From JAJKIP01 sp037200685 (GTDB lineage: Bacteria; Bacteroidota; Bacteroidia; Chitinophagales; Chitinophagaceae), in NCBI GenBank assembly GCA_037200685.1, contig JBBCIG010000016.1, positions 496,001 to 560,000 on the forward strand: a stretch of DNA of 64,000 nt, written 5' to 3'. The notes below the pieces were generated by a model. It had not been told where the DNA came from and did not search any database. It saw only the letters and a list, made by a program, of their open reading frames with translations. Shown in pieces: positions 33,379-41,822 of this stretch (its first letter is position 1; the number at the start of each line of letters is the position of its first letter). A program made the position numbers and the translations under genes.

Positions 33379-34011
33379 CTATTGATTCGGGGTCGAAAGT
33401 TTTTTTCTCACTCTGCTCAGTGTTTCCAGCGTGATGCCGAGAAAAGAAGCGATGTATTTAAGCGGTATCCGGTTAGCCAGGCGGCTATGATTGATAAGAA
33501 AATGCTTGTATTTATTTTCAGCGTTGGTCAGCCGGGCGATAAAAGCCCTTCCTTCCGCATCGCGGTAATATTGCTGCAGCAATTTCCTGATCACAATATT
33601 AAACTCCGGGTACTTTATATACAGGTTTTGCAAATCAGTATAAGTAATCGCCAGCAACTCGCAATCTTCAATCGCCTGCATATTCTCTATCGCAGGCTCT
33701 TTACGATCGAGACCGGAAATAGATGTTACCATTTCGCCTTCCGCCGTTATCCATGTCGTAATATCTTTGGAGCCTTCGCGAAGAAAACCACGCACCGCAC
33801 CGCTTTTTATAAAATAAACATGATCGCAAATTTCGCCGGCTTTCAGCAACAGCTTTCCTTTTCTGAAACTACAGGAATACGCATGTTCCCTGATATATTC
33901 AGTTGCCCCAACGGTTAACGGGTAAAAATAATTTAACATGCCTAACAGGATGGAGATATCCTTCAGTTCATTTTGTTGGCGTGTTGCTGCATTGCTACCC
34001 GTATAATTCAT
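33379..34011 (-). CDS. Crp/Fnr-family transcriptional regulator
   Basis: A 210-residue regulator with an N-terminal cyclic-nucleotide-binding-like domain (HAYSCSFRKGKLLLKAGEIC, VYFIKSGAVRGFLREGSKDI, MVTSISGLDRK) and a C-terminal helix-turn-helix (LKYIASFLGITLETLSRVRK). In Bacteroidota this subgroup usually lacks the cAMP-contact residues and senses an unknown ligand or none. The gene has the best promoter match in the window (34030-34059). Neighbours give no clue to its regulon. Confidence 0.88.
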   Translation of the reverse strand: MNYTGSNAATRQQNELKDISILLGMLNYFYPLTVGATEYIREHAYSCSFRKGKLLLKAGEICDHVYFIKSGAVRGFLREGSKDITTWITAEGEMVTSISGLDRKEPAIENMQAIEDCELLAITYTDLQNLYIKYPEFNIVIRKLLQQYYRDAEGRAFIARLTNAENKYKHFLINHSRLANRIPLKYIASFLGITLETLSRVRKKLSTPNQ

Positions 34012-34029
34012 TTACCGGTTTTATAGTTA

Positions 34030-34059
34030 CAAACATATTGAAATATGCTTGTAATCAAA
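34030..34059 (-). promoter_or_regulatory. Bacteroidota-type promoter of the Crp-family gene
   Basis: Minus strand -33 TTTG and -7 TATGTTTG, separated by 18 bp. Both match the Bacteroidota sigma consensus (TTTG, then TAnnTTTG). The -7 element ends 18 bp before the ATG at 34011. Confidence 0.65.
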
Positions 34060-34088
34060 CCGTCCTTACCATCACATTATGCACAACT

Positions 34089-34147
34089 AAAAAAGGGCGG
34101 GCCTCACTTCTTCATATCCACTACATGAATCACCGGTATGCCCGCCC
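34089..34147 (-). terminator. Intrinsic terminator with large loop
   Basis: On the minus strand GGGCGGGC pairs with GCCCGCCC across a 37-nt loop, followed by TTTTTT. The upstream arm lies inside the end of the lipoprotein gene 34104-34403. Confidence 0.55.
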
Positions 34148-34403
34148 CGGCCAACCCGCAATGAAATTGATCACCTGTTTCTTTATAACAAATCTTTACG
34201 GCGAGGTCAGTTTGCTTAAAAGCATCACCCAGCACATCCGGGTGATAATAAATTGTCCCTATTTTTACAAGCCAGTTACAACCATCCGCTTCCAAAGGGC
34301 CGCTCCATATAATCGTCGCATCTGTTTTTACACAATTTTTACATGAATTTTCTTTATCGCAAGAAAAAAGAAAAAGCAGAAGGAACAAAAAGCTATACCT
34401 CAT
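34104..34403 (-). CDS. Small Cys-rich lipoprotein of unknown function
   Basis: A 99-residue lipoprotein. Signal MRYSFLFLLLFLFSC, then a mature chain with four further Cys (SCKNC, GCNW, ICYK, HCGL), which may form disulfides in the periplasm. Pattern: DATIIWSGPLEADGCNWLVK and TIYYHPDVLGDAFKQTDLAV. No family recognised, although similar small Cys-containing lipoproteins with a 'D-G-C-W' motif are common in Chitinophagaceae. ATG 34403 selected because it starts at the signal. Confidence 0.7.
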   Translation of the reverse strand: MRYSFLFLLLFLFSCDKENSCKNCVKTDATIIWSGPLEADGCNWLVKIGTIYYHPDVLGDAFKQTDLAVKICYKETGDQFHCGLAGAGIPVIHVVDMKK

Positions 34404-34720
34404 AACCTTATTTTCAAAGGTTGACCACTGTAAGAAATCAAACGTTGCCTGCAATACTATTTTTAATGTTCAATCAATTGTTAATAAAAGATTATTTGAC
34501 CGGCTGCATTGCTACTATGATCTTCCGTTGCGACGCTCCGTTGATCTTCCTGTTCTTTATTCAGCACTTGCGGTCGCCCCGATTACTATCGGGAAGTGAA
34601 ACCAAAGGGTTCTACCCTTCAGTGTTCGAAGCATTTCAAATGCTCATTTATACTATTATAGCTATTTCTTATCATAAATACTACTAACTGCTTCCCGCTA
34701 TCTTTTTTAATTACATTTAA
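34404..34720. other. Intergenic segment with family A repeat and palindromes
   Basis: Besides the family A copy at 34500-34567 it holds CCCCGATTACTATCGGG (34577-34593), a variant of the palindrome found at 51328, and a short AAGGGTTCTACCCTT hairpin. No gene. Confidence 0.6.
34500..34567 (+). repeat. Dispersed ~70-bp repeat (family A), copy
   Basis: CCGGCTGCATTGCTACTATG, CGTTGCGACGCTCCGTTGAT, TTCCTGTTCTTTATTCAGCA. Belongs to the GCGACGCTCCG subtype. Confidence 0.82.
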
Positions 34721-35878
34721 ATGATGAAAACGATTTTGCCTGTATTGCTTATTTGCCTTTGTGTCGCTTGTAAAAAAAAACCGGCCAATACAACGCCTGA
34801 TCCGACTCCCCTGGGTAACCAGGAAGAAATACTTGCAAAAGGGGTGAACTTATCCAACTGGTTCAACGATTATTCTGATCCTGCGCAATTCACCAATCAT
34901 TTTTCATCATCAGCATTGCAGCTTATTAAAAGCAGCGGGTTTACTTATGTACGGATCCCCATAGGAATTACTATTTTATTTAATGCCGCTTTTCCAGCCG
35001 TACTTAATTCTCCCAACCTCAGCTATGTAGATGCCGCTATAGATAATTGTATCAAAGCAGGCCTTGGTGTTTCTATTAATATTCACGCCTGGCAAAATGA
35101 TGCGGATATTCAATTAGCCAACGATCCTGCTTTCCGCGATAAAGTAGCGGCCTACTGGAAAGCGGTCGCCACTTATTTTAAAAAATATTCCGCCGCCAAA
35201 TTATTCTTTGAAGTATATAATGAACCACATGCATCTGCGGCCGGGCTTACCACGCAAAGCTATAGTTGGTGGCAGCCGGTGCAGGAAAAAATGATCAAAG
35301 CTATCCGCGAAGCGACCGCTGATCATTATATTATTGTTGGTGGCGAAGGATGGAATAGCATCGCAGGGCTTACGCAACTGACGCCTTATAATTATGACCG
35401 CATCATTTATACGTTTCATTTTTATGATCCGTTTCTTTTCACACACCAGGGCGCATCATGGGCCGGATGGCAACCGGCTGTTGATGCACGGAATGTTCCC
35501 TATCCTTCCAGCCCCGAAGCGGTGGCACCGATAATCGCCGCCAGTTCCAACACGGCGCTTAATAATGAATTGCAATGGTATGGTTCGCGGCGCTATAATG
35601 CCGACTCAATAGACAAATGGATAAAAGTCGCATACGATTGGGCGAAGAGTAAAAATGTAAAATTGATCGTCAATGAATTTGGCAGCTTCAAGCCTTATGC
35701 GCCCCGCCAAAGCCGGCTGAATTTTATACGTGACGCAAGAACCGTTTTTGAAAAATATAAGATCGGGTGGGCCATGTGGGAATGCGATGAAGATTTTGGC
35801 TGGGTCACTTATCCTTCCGGCAACCGCAACAACCCTGTCGCGGATTTTGAATTACTACAGGCGTTGGGATTGAAATAA
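34721..35878 (+). CDS. GH5-family glycoside hydrolase, lipoprotein
   Basis: A 385-residue surface or periplasmic lipoprotein (Cys 17 after LLICLCVA) with a GH5 (beta/alpha)8 barrel. Acid/base Glu about 168 in LFFEVYNEPHAS, nucleophile Glu about 319 in LIVNEFGSF. Other family features are FTYVRIPIGI, GVSINIHAWQ and IIYTFHFYDPFLFTH. GH5 enzymes are endo-beta-glucanases or -mannanases. The enzyme stands alone, without a SusCD locus beside it, so it may serve scavenging or remodelling rather than a full polysaccharide utilisation locus. M1 or M2 could be the start. Confidence 0.9.
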   Translation: MMKTILPVLLICLCVACKKKPANTTPDPTPLGNQEEILAKGVNLSNWFNDYSDPAQFTNHFSSSALQLIKSSGFTYVRIPIGITILFNAAFPAVLNSPNLSYVDAAIDNCIKAGLGVSINIHAWQNDADIQLANDPAFRDKVAAYWKAVATYFKKYSAAKLFFEVYNEPHASAAGLTTQSYSWWQPVQEKMIKAIREATADHYIIVGGEGWNSIAGLTQLTPYNYDRIIYTFHFYDPFLFTHQGASWAGWQPAVDARNVPYPSSPEAVAPIIAASSNTALNNELQWYGSRRYNADSIDKWIKVAYDWAKSKNVKLIVNEFGSFKPYAPRQSRLNFIRDARTVFEKYKIGWAMWECDEDFGWVTYPSGNRNNPVADFELLQALGLK

Positions 35879-35880
35879 AT

Positions 35881-36333
35881 TTAATGTCCCAGGCCGCTGT
35901 TATTCGAAGTATTTCCCGTACCAGGTGGCAGCGGGTCTTCCATTATTTGTTCCGGCGCTGGTTTATCAATATATCTTCCTATAAATATCCCGGCAAGTAA
36001 AACAATAAAACTTGCCATCCAGAAAAAGAACCCAATCCCAACAGAAACCGGTGTGTCTTCAGATTCAGAACCAATTCCCTCTATCTTCTGGATTCTAAGC
36101 GTCAGTAGTCCGAGGGTGATCGCAACAGCGCCGCAACCTATTCTTGCATCGATATTCTTTTTATTTACAAACAAGGCAATAAGATAAAAGACATTCGCCA
36201 GCCACGGGCCGGTATGCACTAAAACCCCAAGAATAAAAGCATTAGCGCCCAGCATTTCATCACCCTTGAAAACAGGCAGCGCAAATGCAATTAAATAAAC
36301 AAGCAGAGATCCCCATCTGAAATATTTTTCCAT
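35881..36333 (-). CDS. Four-helix membrane protein of unknown function
   Basis: A 150-residue integral membrane protein. Helices: YLIAFALPVF/GANAFILGVLVHTG, PWLANVFYLIALFVN, GCGAVAITLGLLTLRI and FFFWMASFIVLLAGIFIGRY. Short loop with KKNIDARIG, and a Pro/Gly/Asn-rich tail. No family recognised. Convergent with the GH5 gene (2 bp between stops). Confidence 0.65.
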   Translation of the reverse strand: MEKYFRWGSLLVYLIAFALPVFKGDEMLGANAFILGVLVHTGPWLANVFYLIALFVNKKNIDARIGCGAVAITLGLLTLRIQKIEGIGSESEDTPVSVGIGFFFWMASFIVLLAGIFIGRYIDKPAPEQIMEDPLPPGTGNTSNNSGLGH

Positions 36334-36521
36334 AACAAATTCATTTAAATTGGTGGTGATAGCACGAAACTGTAGTTAACAAGGCAGGAAGATATTTTGA
36401 AGATATAGAAAAATGCCAGTGTGTGAAATACTAATTATGTAGTAGAAGAAGGATACGGTCGTATGACAGCGCATAATGAACGGCAGTGATGAGCAAGAAC
36501 CATAAAGCCAGGAAAACATTA

Positions 36522-36917
36522 CTATTTTGCTTCACCCGCCATTTTATGTTGCATCAACCCGGCGATTGATTGCGCCCTTGTTTTGGCAAGAGTCGCAATT
36601 TTACCTTCATAAAGTTCATCTATTGTTTCGGAGAATAACCGCAGCCAGGTCGTAAAGTGTTCTTCCTGCAACCGCACTTTCTGGTTCAATGCATAATGCA
36701 CCTGCATCGCATTCTTGTTATAAACTGGATTATCCAGCAAAATAGTTTCCCAGAAATCAACTATTACAGGTATATGGTGTTCCCAATCCATCTTTACTAC
36801 TTCAGTGAAAATAAAACCAATGGTGGGATCGGTTTTTACTTTTTCGTAAAAATGAACGATCAGGTTTTCGATGTCGGCTCTGGAAGTGATATCGGGTTTA
36901 GTGTTCATCTGGGTCAA
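36522..36917 (-). CDS. Group III truncated haemoglobin
   Basis: A 131-residue globin of truncated group III, thought to bind oxygen, NO or act in redox defence. Family marks: DIENLIVHFYEKVKTDPTIG with the B-helix Phe-Tyr, FIFTEVVKMDWEHHIPVIVDFW with distal-side aromatics, and NAMQVHYALNQKVRLQEEHF with the proximal His, followed by RLFSETIDELYEGKIATLAK. Length fits. A hypothetical gene lies 10 bp upstream, so it may be the second gene of a small operon. Confidence 0.9.
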   Translation of the reverse strand: MTQMNTKPDITSRADIENLIVHFYEKVKTDPTIGFIFTEVVKMDWEHHIPVIVDFWETILLDNPVYNKNAMQVHYALNQKVRLQEEHFTTWLRLFSETIDELYEGKIATLAKTRAQSIAGLMQHKMAGEAK

Positions 36918-36927
36918 AGTTTCAAAT

Positions 36928-37347
36928 TCAGCCCTCTTTTATTTTTGATTCCATATAAGCAGTATCATTATTCAAAAAAGCAGTTAAGAATTTTATCGCA
37001 TCTTCTTTTGTCTGGCCTGTTATATCACTGACATAATCTTCAACTTCCTTTTTCGATAATCCAAAAAATGACCTAATTACCTTAGGTCTTTTATAGAAAA
37101 TATAAAATTCGTTGCCTTTGTCATCACCGACAATTGAAAAAGTGACCATGTGTTTAGTGTCTGTGTTTTCAAACTCGAGGGAAGGCGAATAATAAATATC
37201 TTCTTCTTTCAGAAAGTCCATTTTGCTGAGATGTTCTATCCATGGAAACTGTTCAAACGCTTCTATTGCATCTTCTTTAGTGATTAATCCCATTTCATTA
37301 ATACCGGCTTTATCGGGCAGGCAGGTACTCCACCGGTAGATTGACAT
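36928..37347 (-). CDS. Hypothetical soluble protein
   Basis: A 139-residue protein without signal or membrane part. Helix DAIEAFEQFPWIEHLSKMDF, strand region DIYYSPSLEFENTDTKHMVT and FSIVGDDKGNEFYIFYKRP, and helix KEVEDYVSDITGQTKEDAIK. Reads like a one-domain alpha+beta protein of the SMI1/KNR4- or immunity-protein-like kind, but no firm assignment. The start could be 37347 or 37293. It precedes the truncated globin on the same strand by 10 bp. Confidence 0.55.
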   Translation of the reverse strand: MSIYRWSTCLPDKAGINEMGLITKEDAIEAFEQFPWIEHLSKMDFLKEEDIYYSPSLEFENTDTKHMVTFSIVGDDKGNEFYIFYKRPKVIRSFFGLSKKEVEDYVSDITGQTKEDAIKFLTAFLNNDTAYMESKIKEG

Positions 37348-37384
37348 GAATTAAAAGTAATAGATTTTTTGAACATACTTAATA

Positions 37385-37413
37385 ACAAAAAGCCCCGGCT
37401 TTCACTGGGGCTT
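37385..37413 (-). terminator. Intrinsic terminator of clpB
   Basis: Minus strand AAGCCCC / GGGGCTT stem, loop AGTGAAAGCC, then TTTTT. Directly after the clpB stop. Confidence 0.88.
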
Positions 37414-37428
37414 AAATCTTCTAATTTT

Positions 37429-40071
37429 TTATTTCGAAGTCGCTTTCTTTTCCTTACTCTTCACCTTCAGTTCTTCATGCGCCTCGTTCCGGAACACAAC
37501 CGTATTATCAAATACATCTACTAATACCGGATGCGTCTTATCAATATCACCGGCGAGTATGCGCTTGCTCAACTGGTTCACGATCTCTTTTTGGATCAAT
37601 CGCTTCAAAGGCCTTGCACCGAACTGCGGGTCAAAGCCCTGGTCGGCTAAAAATTCCAAGGCGTAATCGCTGAACTGTAAATAAATACCGCTTTGCGCTA
37701 CTAAGCGTTTCAATTGTTCCAACTGTATCCGCACAATGCCCATGATCTCTCTTTTCAACAATGGCTGGAACATGATGATTTCATCCACACGGTTCAGGAA
37801 CTCCGGACGTATCGTTTGCCTCAATAAATTCATCACTTCCACTTTCGCTTTTTCATTCGCTTCTTCCACATTCTTTTCACTAACGCCTTCAAAAGCTTCC
37901 ATAATCAAATGACTACCGATATTACTTGTCATGATGATGATCGTATTCTTGAAATTCACCACGCGGCCTTTGTTATCCGTCAACCGTCCGTCATCTAATA
38001 CTTGTAGTAACACATTCCAAACATCAGGGTGTGCTTTTTCAATTTCATCGAGCAACACAACACTATATGGTTTGCGGCGCACGGATTCTGTTAACTGGCC
38101 ACCTTCATCATAACCCACATACCCCGGAGGCGCTCCTACTAAGCGGCTCACTGTATGTTTTTCCTGGTATTCACTCATGTCGATACGGGTCATCATGCTT
38201 TCATCATCAAATAAATATTCGGCCAATGCTTTCGCTAATTCCGTTTTACCAACACCCGTCGTACCAAGGAATATAAATGAACCGATCGGTTTCTTCGGAT
38301 CTTGCAATCCCGCACGGCTTCTTCTTATCGCATCCGCCACGGCGGTAATTGCTTCATCCTGTCCCACAACTCTTTCATGCAAATGCGCTTCAAGGTTCAA
38401 TAATTTTTCTTTATCGCTTTGCAACATCTTTGTTACAGGTATACCGGTTGACTTCGCTACGCTTTCCGCAATATCTTCCGCATCTACTTCTTCTTTCAGC
38501 AAACGTTTTTCACCACTGTCCTGTATTTGTTTGGTAAGACCGGTAATCAATTCTTCCTGTTCTTTTATTTTACCATAGCGTATCTCCGCTACTTTTCCGT
38601 AATCGCCTTCCCGTTCCGCTCTTTCCGCTAATTGTTTTAAATTATCAATCTCCGCTTTTGCATTCTGTACTTTCTCTACCAGTTCTTTTTCCTGTTTCCA
38701 TTTTGCTTTCAGCGTATCCCTTTCTACCGAAAGGTTTGCGATCTCCGTGTTGAGCTCTTTTAATTTTATTTCATCATTTTCTCTCTTGATCGCTTCCCGT
38801 TCGATTTCTAATTGACGGATCTGTCTTTCGAGTGTATCCAATTCTTCGGGCATGGAATTCATTTCCAGGCGGAGCTTCGCCGCACTTTCATCAATAAGAT
38901 CAATCGCTTTATCCGGTAAAAAACGATCCGTGATATAACGGCTGGATAATTCTACCGCCGCAATGATCGCTTCATCTTTTATTCTAACGTGGTGATGCGT
39001 TTCATAACGGTCTTTCAAACCACGAAGAATTGAAATCGCATCTTCCACGGAAGGTTCATCAATCAATACTTTCTGGAAACGACGTTCCAGCGCCTTATCT
39101 TTTTCAAAAAATTTCTGGTACTCATTCAAAGTTGTCGCACCCACTGCACGCAAATCACCTTTGGCCAATGCAGGTTTTAAAATATTAGCGGCATCCATCG
39201 CACCTTCGCCGCCACCGGCGCCAACGAGTGTATGAATTTCATCAATGAATAAAATAATTTCTCCGTCGCTGCCGCTTACTTCTTTCACTACACCCTTCAA
39301 TCTTTCTTCAAACTCACCTTTATATTTCGCACCGGCGATGAGCAATCCCATATCCAATGCATAAATAATTTTTGATTTTAAATTTTCCGGCACGTCACCG
39401 TTCACGATACGATGCGCAATACCTTCGGCAATGGCTGTTTTACCAACACCGGGCTCGCCGACAAGGATTGGGTTGTTTTTTGTTCTGCGGGAAAGTATAT
39501 GCAGCGTTCTTCTTATCTCTTCATCACGGCCGATAACAGGATCAAGCTTGCCTTGTCTTGCGAGTTCATTTAAATTCTTTGCATACTTATTCAATGCATT
39601 GAACTCCTGCGATTGTGTTTGCGAAGTAACGGTCTCGCCTTTGCGCAAATCTTTGATCGCAGCGAGTAACCCTTTTTCCGTAAGGCCTGCATCTTTCAAT
39701 AATTTACCGGACGCATCATTGCCCTGCACAATAGCAAGTAATAAATGTTCAGGAGTTACAAACTCATCTTTGAATTGTTTCAGCACAGCGCCTGCCCGCA
39801 ACACCACATTATTCGCATCACGGCTGATCTGCTGTGCAGCCTCACCGGACGTCACCGGCAGTTTGCTGATCATCTCATCGAGTTTGCTGTCAACAAGATT
39901 AACCGTAACGTTATTCTTTTTTAACAGGTATTCAACAGGAGATTCTTCCTGTTCAAGCAATGCTTTCAGCAAATGTTCCGTTTCTATATTCGGGTTCTTT
40001 GCGTTGAAAGCAAGTTGCTGCGCCTGTTGAAAGGCTTCGGCAGCTTTTATGGTAAAGTTTCCTAAGTTCAT
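37429..40071 (-). CDS. clpB: ATP-dependent disaggregase ClpB
   Basis: An 880-residue Hsp100 chaperone that, with DnaK, extracts and refolds aggregated proteins. Order: double Clp N domain (AFQQAQQLAF, DEFVTPEHLLLAIV), first AAA+ with GEPGVGKT at about 205-212 and LFIDEIHTLVGAGG, coiled-coil M domain (about residues 400-530, with ERQIRQLEIEREAIKREN), second AAA+ with LGTTGVGKTELAKALAEY, VVLLDEIEKAHPDV and sensor-2 GARPLKRLIQ. Length and domains are complete. The final residues are Lys-rich. No CIRCE or HrcA site was recognised upstream; the upstream gap instead holds a repeat pair (40124-40321). Confidence 0.97.
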   Translation of the reverse strand: MNLGNFTIKAAEAFQQAQQLAFNAKNPNIETEHLLKALLEQEESPVEYLLKKNNVTVNLVDSKLDEMISKLPVTSGEAAQQISRDANNVVLRAGAVLKQFKDEFVTPEHLLLAIVQGNDASGKLLKDAGLTEKGLLAAIKDLRKGETVTSQTQSQEFNALNKYAKNLNELARQGKLDPVIGRDEEIRRTLHILSRRTKNNPILVGEPGVGKTAIAEGIAHRIVNGDVPENLKSKIIYALDMGLLIAGAKYKGEFEERLKGVVKEVSGSDGEIILFIDEIHTLVGAGGGEGAMDAANILKPALAKGDLRAVGATTLNEYQKFFEKDKALERRFQKVLIDEPSVEDAISILRGLKDRYETHHHVRIKDEAIIAAVELSSRYITDRFLPDKAIDLIDESAAKLRLEMNSMPEELDTLERQIRQLEIEREAIKRENDEIKLKELNTEIANLSVERDTLKAKWKQEKELVEKVQNAKAEIDNLKQLAERAEREGDYGKVAEIRYGKIKEQEELITGLTKQIQDSGEKRLLKEEVDAEDIAESVAKSTGIPVTKMLQSDKEKLLNLEAHLHERVVGQDEAITAVADAIRRSRAGLQDPKKPIGSFIFLGTTGVGKTELAKALAEYLFDDESMMTRIDMSEYQEKHTVSRLVGAPPGYVGYDEGGQLTESVRRKPYSVVLLDEIEKAHPDVWNVLLQVLDDGRLTDNKGRVVNFKNTIIIMTSNIGSHLIMEAFEGVSEKNVEEANEKAKVEVMNLLRQTIRPEFLNRVDEIIMFQPLLKREIMGIVRIQLEQLKRLVAQSGIYLQFSDYALEFLADQGFDPQFGARPLKRLIQKEIVNQLSKRILAGDIDKTHPVLVDVFDNTVVFRNEAHEELKVKSKEKKATSK

Positions 40072-40385
40072 ATTGTTAATTTGCGAATTTGAAAATTTAA
40101 ATTGTACGAATGATTTTTATGTTGCCAGCTTTTGTGCTACTATCATCGTCCCTTGCGTCGCACTCTTGTACTTCCTGTTCGCTATTCAGCAATTTCAATC
40201 AACCCTTGGAGGGTTTAGAACCCTCCAAGGGTTAGGGTACACTTCGAAAATGCTGAATAGAATTACCGAACGTACAAGAGTGCGACGCAACGAAGCTCAA
40301 TAGAAATTCTGAAGCCGGGCTCAAAAATCAAATAACTTTAAACCATAGTAACAAATCATAATCCAAGCCAAAAATCTCAGTAACA
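40072..40385. repeat. Inverted pair of family A repeats around a palindrome
   Basis: Forward copy at 40124-40192 (GCCAGCTTTTGTGCTACTAT ... TTGCGTCGCACTCTTGTACT ... TTCGCTATTCAGCA) and inverted copy at 40251-40321 (TGCTGAATAGAATTACCGAA ... CAAGAGTGCGACGCAACGAA ... GCCGGGC). Between them sits the 33-bp palindrome 40201-40233. The 314-bp gap holds no gene. Confidence 0.8.
40201..40233. repeat. Near-perfect 33-bp palindrome
   Basis: Arms AACCCTTGGAGGGTT and AACCCTCCAAGGGTT (15 bp each) around TAG; same core as the palindrome at 29959-29991. Confidence 0.85.
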
Positions 40386-41465
40386 ATGTCAGCTAAATTC
40401 GGTTCAATCTGCCTGAAATGCAGTCTGTTAGGGCTTTTCCTGCTACTATTGCAGCCCGGTTTTTCCCAGAAAAAACAAGATTACGCTTCGCCGGCGTATA
40501 AATGGGGCGAACTCGACCAGGAACTGGAGGCCAAAAAGAAATTGCTCGGCACCGACGCCGTGATGATGGTGTGGAAGCAGGGCGACACGCTGGTGTATAA
40601 AAAAGAAATGGGCGACTTTAACAGCAAGACGCAGGCTCCGATTGCGAGCTGCAGTAAATGGTTGACTGCGGCGCTGGTGATGCAATTTGTGGATGAAGGT
40701 AAATTGTCGCTGGATGATAAGATCACGAAGTGGCTGCCCGAATTTGAAAAGTATGGTAAGAACTATATCACGTTGCGCATTTGCCTTGCGCACATGACAG
40801 GCATAGAAGATGAAGGCGGCTTTTTAAAAAAATTATTTCAACGTAAAAAGTTTGAATCGCTGGAAGAAGAAGTGAATTCATTCGCCGCCCGTGAAATAAG
40901 GGCCAATGCGGGAGAAGATTTTTGGTACGGTAGCATCGGTTTGAATATTGCGGGCCGTGTACTGGAAGTGATCAGTAAAAAAAGATTTGATGTGATTATC
41001 AAACAAAAATTATTTAACCCGATGACGATGCGCCGCACTTCTTTCACCTCGATGGATGGAAGTTCACTCAATCCTTCGGGCGGCGCATTATCTACGGCTG
41101 AAGATTACATGAAATTTTTAGTGATGCTGATGAACAAAGGGAATTATAATGGCGTGCAAATATTGAAAGAAGAAAGTGTGAACGCATTGATGCAAATACA
41201 AACAAAGCCTTCTATTATTAAATATGCGCCGGAACCGGCAAAAGGTTATAACTATGCACTCGGCAGTTGGGCGATTGAAGAGAAAGATGGTAAGGCCACT
41301 ACTCTGGCCAGTCCCGGTTTGTTTGGCACCTGGCCGATGGTTGATTTTTGCAGGGGGTATGCGTATTTGGTTTTTGTAAAAAATTTATTAGGCGATGAAA
41401 AAGCTGATGAATATATGTTATTGAAGAAATTAGTGGATGCCCAAATAAAGCCGGTATGCAATTAA
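40386..41465 (+). CDS. Serine hydrolase, beta-lactamase/class C-like
   Basis: A 359-residue exported penicillin-binding-fold hydrolase. Signal peptide LLGLFLLLLQPGFSQ. Nucleophile motif PIASCSKWLTAALVMQF (SxxK = SCSK) and the second element in DFWYGSIGLNIAGRVLE, where the usual Tyr-Ser-Asn is Tyr-Gly-Ser. Further typical parts: GKLSLDDKITKWLPEF, ITLRICLAHMTGI and SSLNPSGGALSTAEDYMKFL. These proteins cleave esters, D-peptides or lactams. The substrate is unknown. Next gene 12 bp downstream encodes a small membrane protein. Confidence 0.85.
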   Translation: MSAKFGSICLKCSLLGLFLLLLQPGFSQKKQDYASPAYKWGELDQELEAKKKLLGTDAVMMVWKQGDTLVYKKEMGDFNSKTQAPIASCSKWLTAALVMQFVDEGKLSLDDKITKWLPEFEKYGKNYITLRICLAHMTGIEDEGGFLKKLFQRKKFESLEEEVNSFAAREIRANAGEDFWYGSIGLNIAGRVLEVISKKRFDVIIKQKLFNPMTMRRTSFTSMDGSSLNPSGGALSTAEDYMKFLVMLMNKGNYNGVQILKEESVNALMQIQTKPSIIKYAPEPAKGYNYALGSWAIEEKDGKATTLASPGLFGTWPMVDFCRGYAYLVFVKNLLGDEKADEYMLLKKLVDAQIKPVCN

Positions 41466-41477
41466 CAATGATTGATC

Positions 41478-41822
41478 ATGTATGAACACAAAAAACAAAA
41501 GCTGGCGCCGGTAAAGGTTTTTTACCAACGGATTTTGAAAAATATCCTGCTGGCCTCCGTCATTCTTTTTATTTGTTTAATGATCGGTGTGCTGGGTTAT
41601 CATTATACGGCTAATATTCCCTGGCTGGATTCATTACACAACGCTTCAATGATATTAAGCGGCATGGGACCCGTGGTAGAAATAAAAACAGTGAGCGGTA
41701 AATGGTTTTCTTCCGGCTATGCCTTGTTTAGCGGAATTGTTTTCATTACCAATATCGGTATCATCTTAGCGCCGGCGGTGCACCGTTTATTTCACCGCCT
41801 AAACCTTGAAGCGAACAATTAA
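41478..41822 (+). CDS. Two-helix membrane protein with pore-loop-like segment
   Basis: A 114-residue protein with two membrane helices (LLASVILFICLMIGVLGYHY and ALFSGIVFITNIGIILAPAV) and, between them, HNASMILSGMGPVVEIK. The helix-loop-helix layout with a Gly-Met-Gly-Pro turn superficially resembles two-TM ion channels, but the canonical TVGYG filter is absent. Basic N and C termini suggest both ends cytosolic. Function unknown. ATG 41478 preferred to an in-frame TTG at 41472. Follows the serine hydrolase by 12 bp; its stop overlaps the convergent gene at 41819. Confidence 0.65.
   Translation: MYEHKKQKLAPVKVFYQRILKNILLASVILFICLMIGVLGYHYTANIPWLDSLHNASMILSGMGPVVEIKTVSGKWFSSGYALFSGIVFITNIGIILAPAVHRLFHRLNLEANN

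Noticed and set aside
39431..40030. 199-codon open frame on the + strand antisense to clpB
   Set aside because: Antisense to the conserved N-terminal and first AAA+ domains; Ser/Ala/Cys-rich composition typical of shadow frames.
41478..41822. Potassium channel identity for the two-helix protein
   Set aside because: The T-V-G-Y-G selectivity filter is absent; GMGP alone is not diagnostic.
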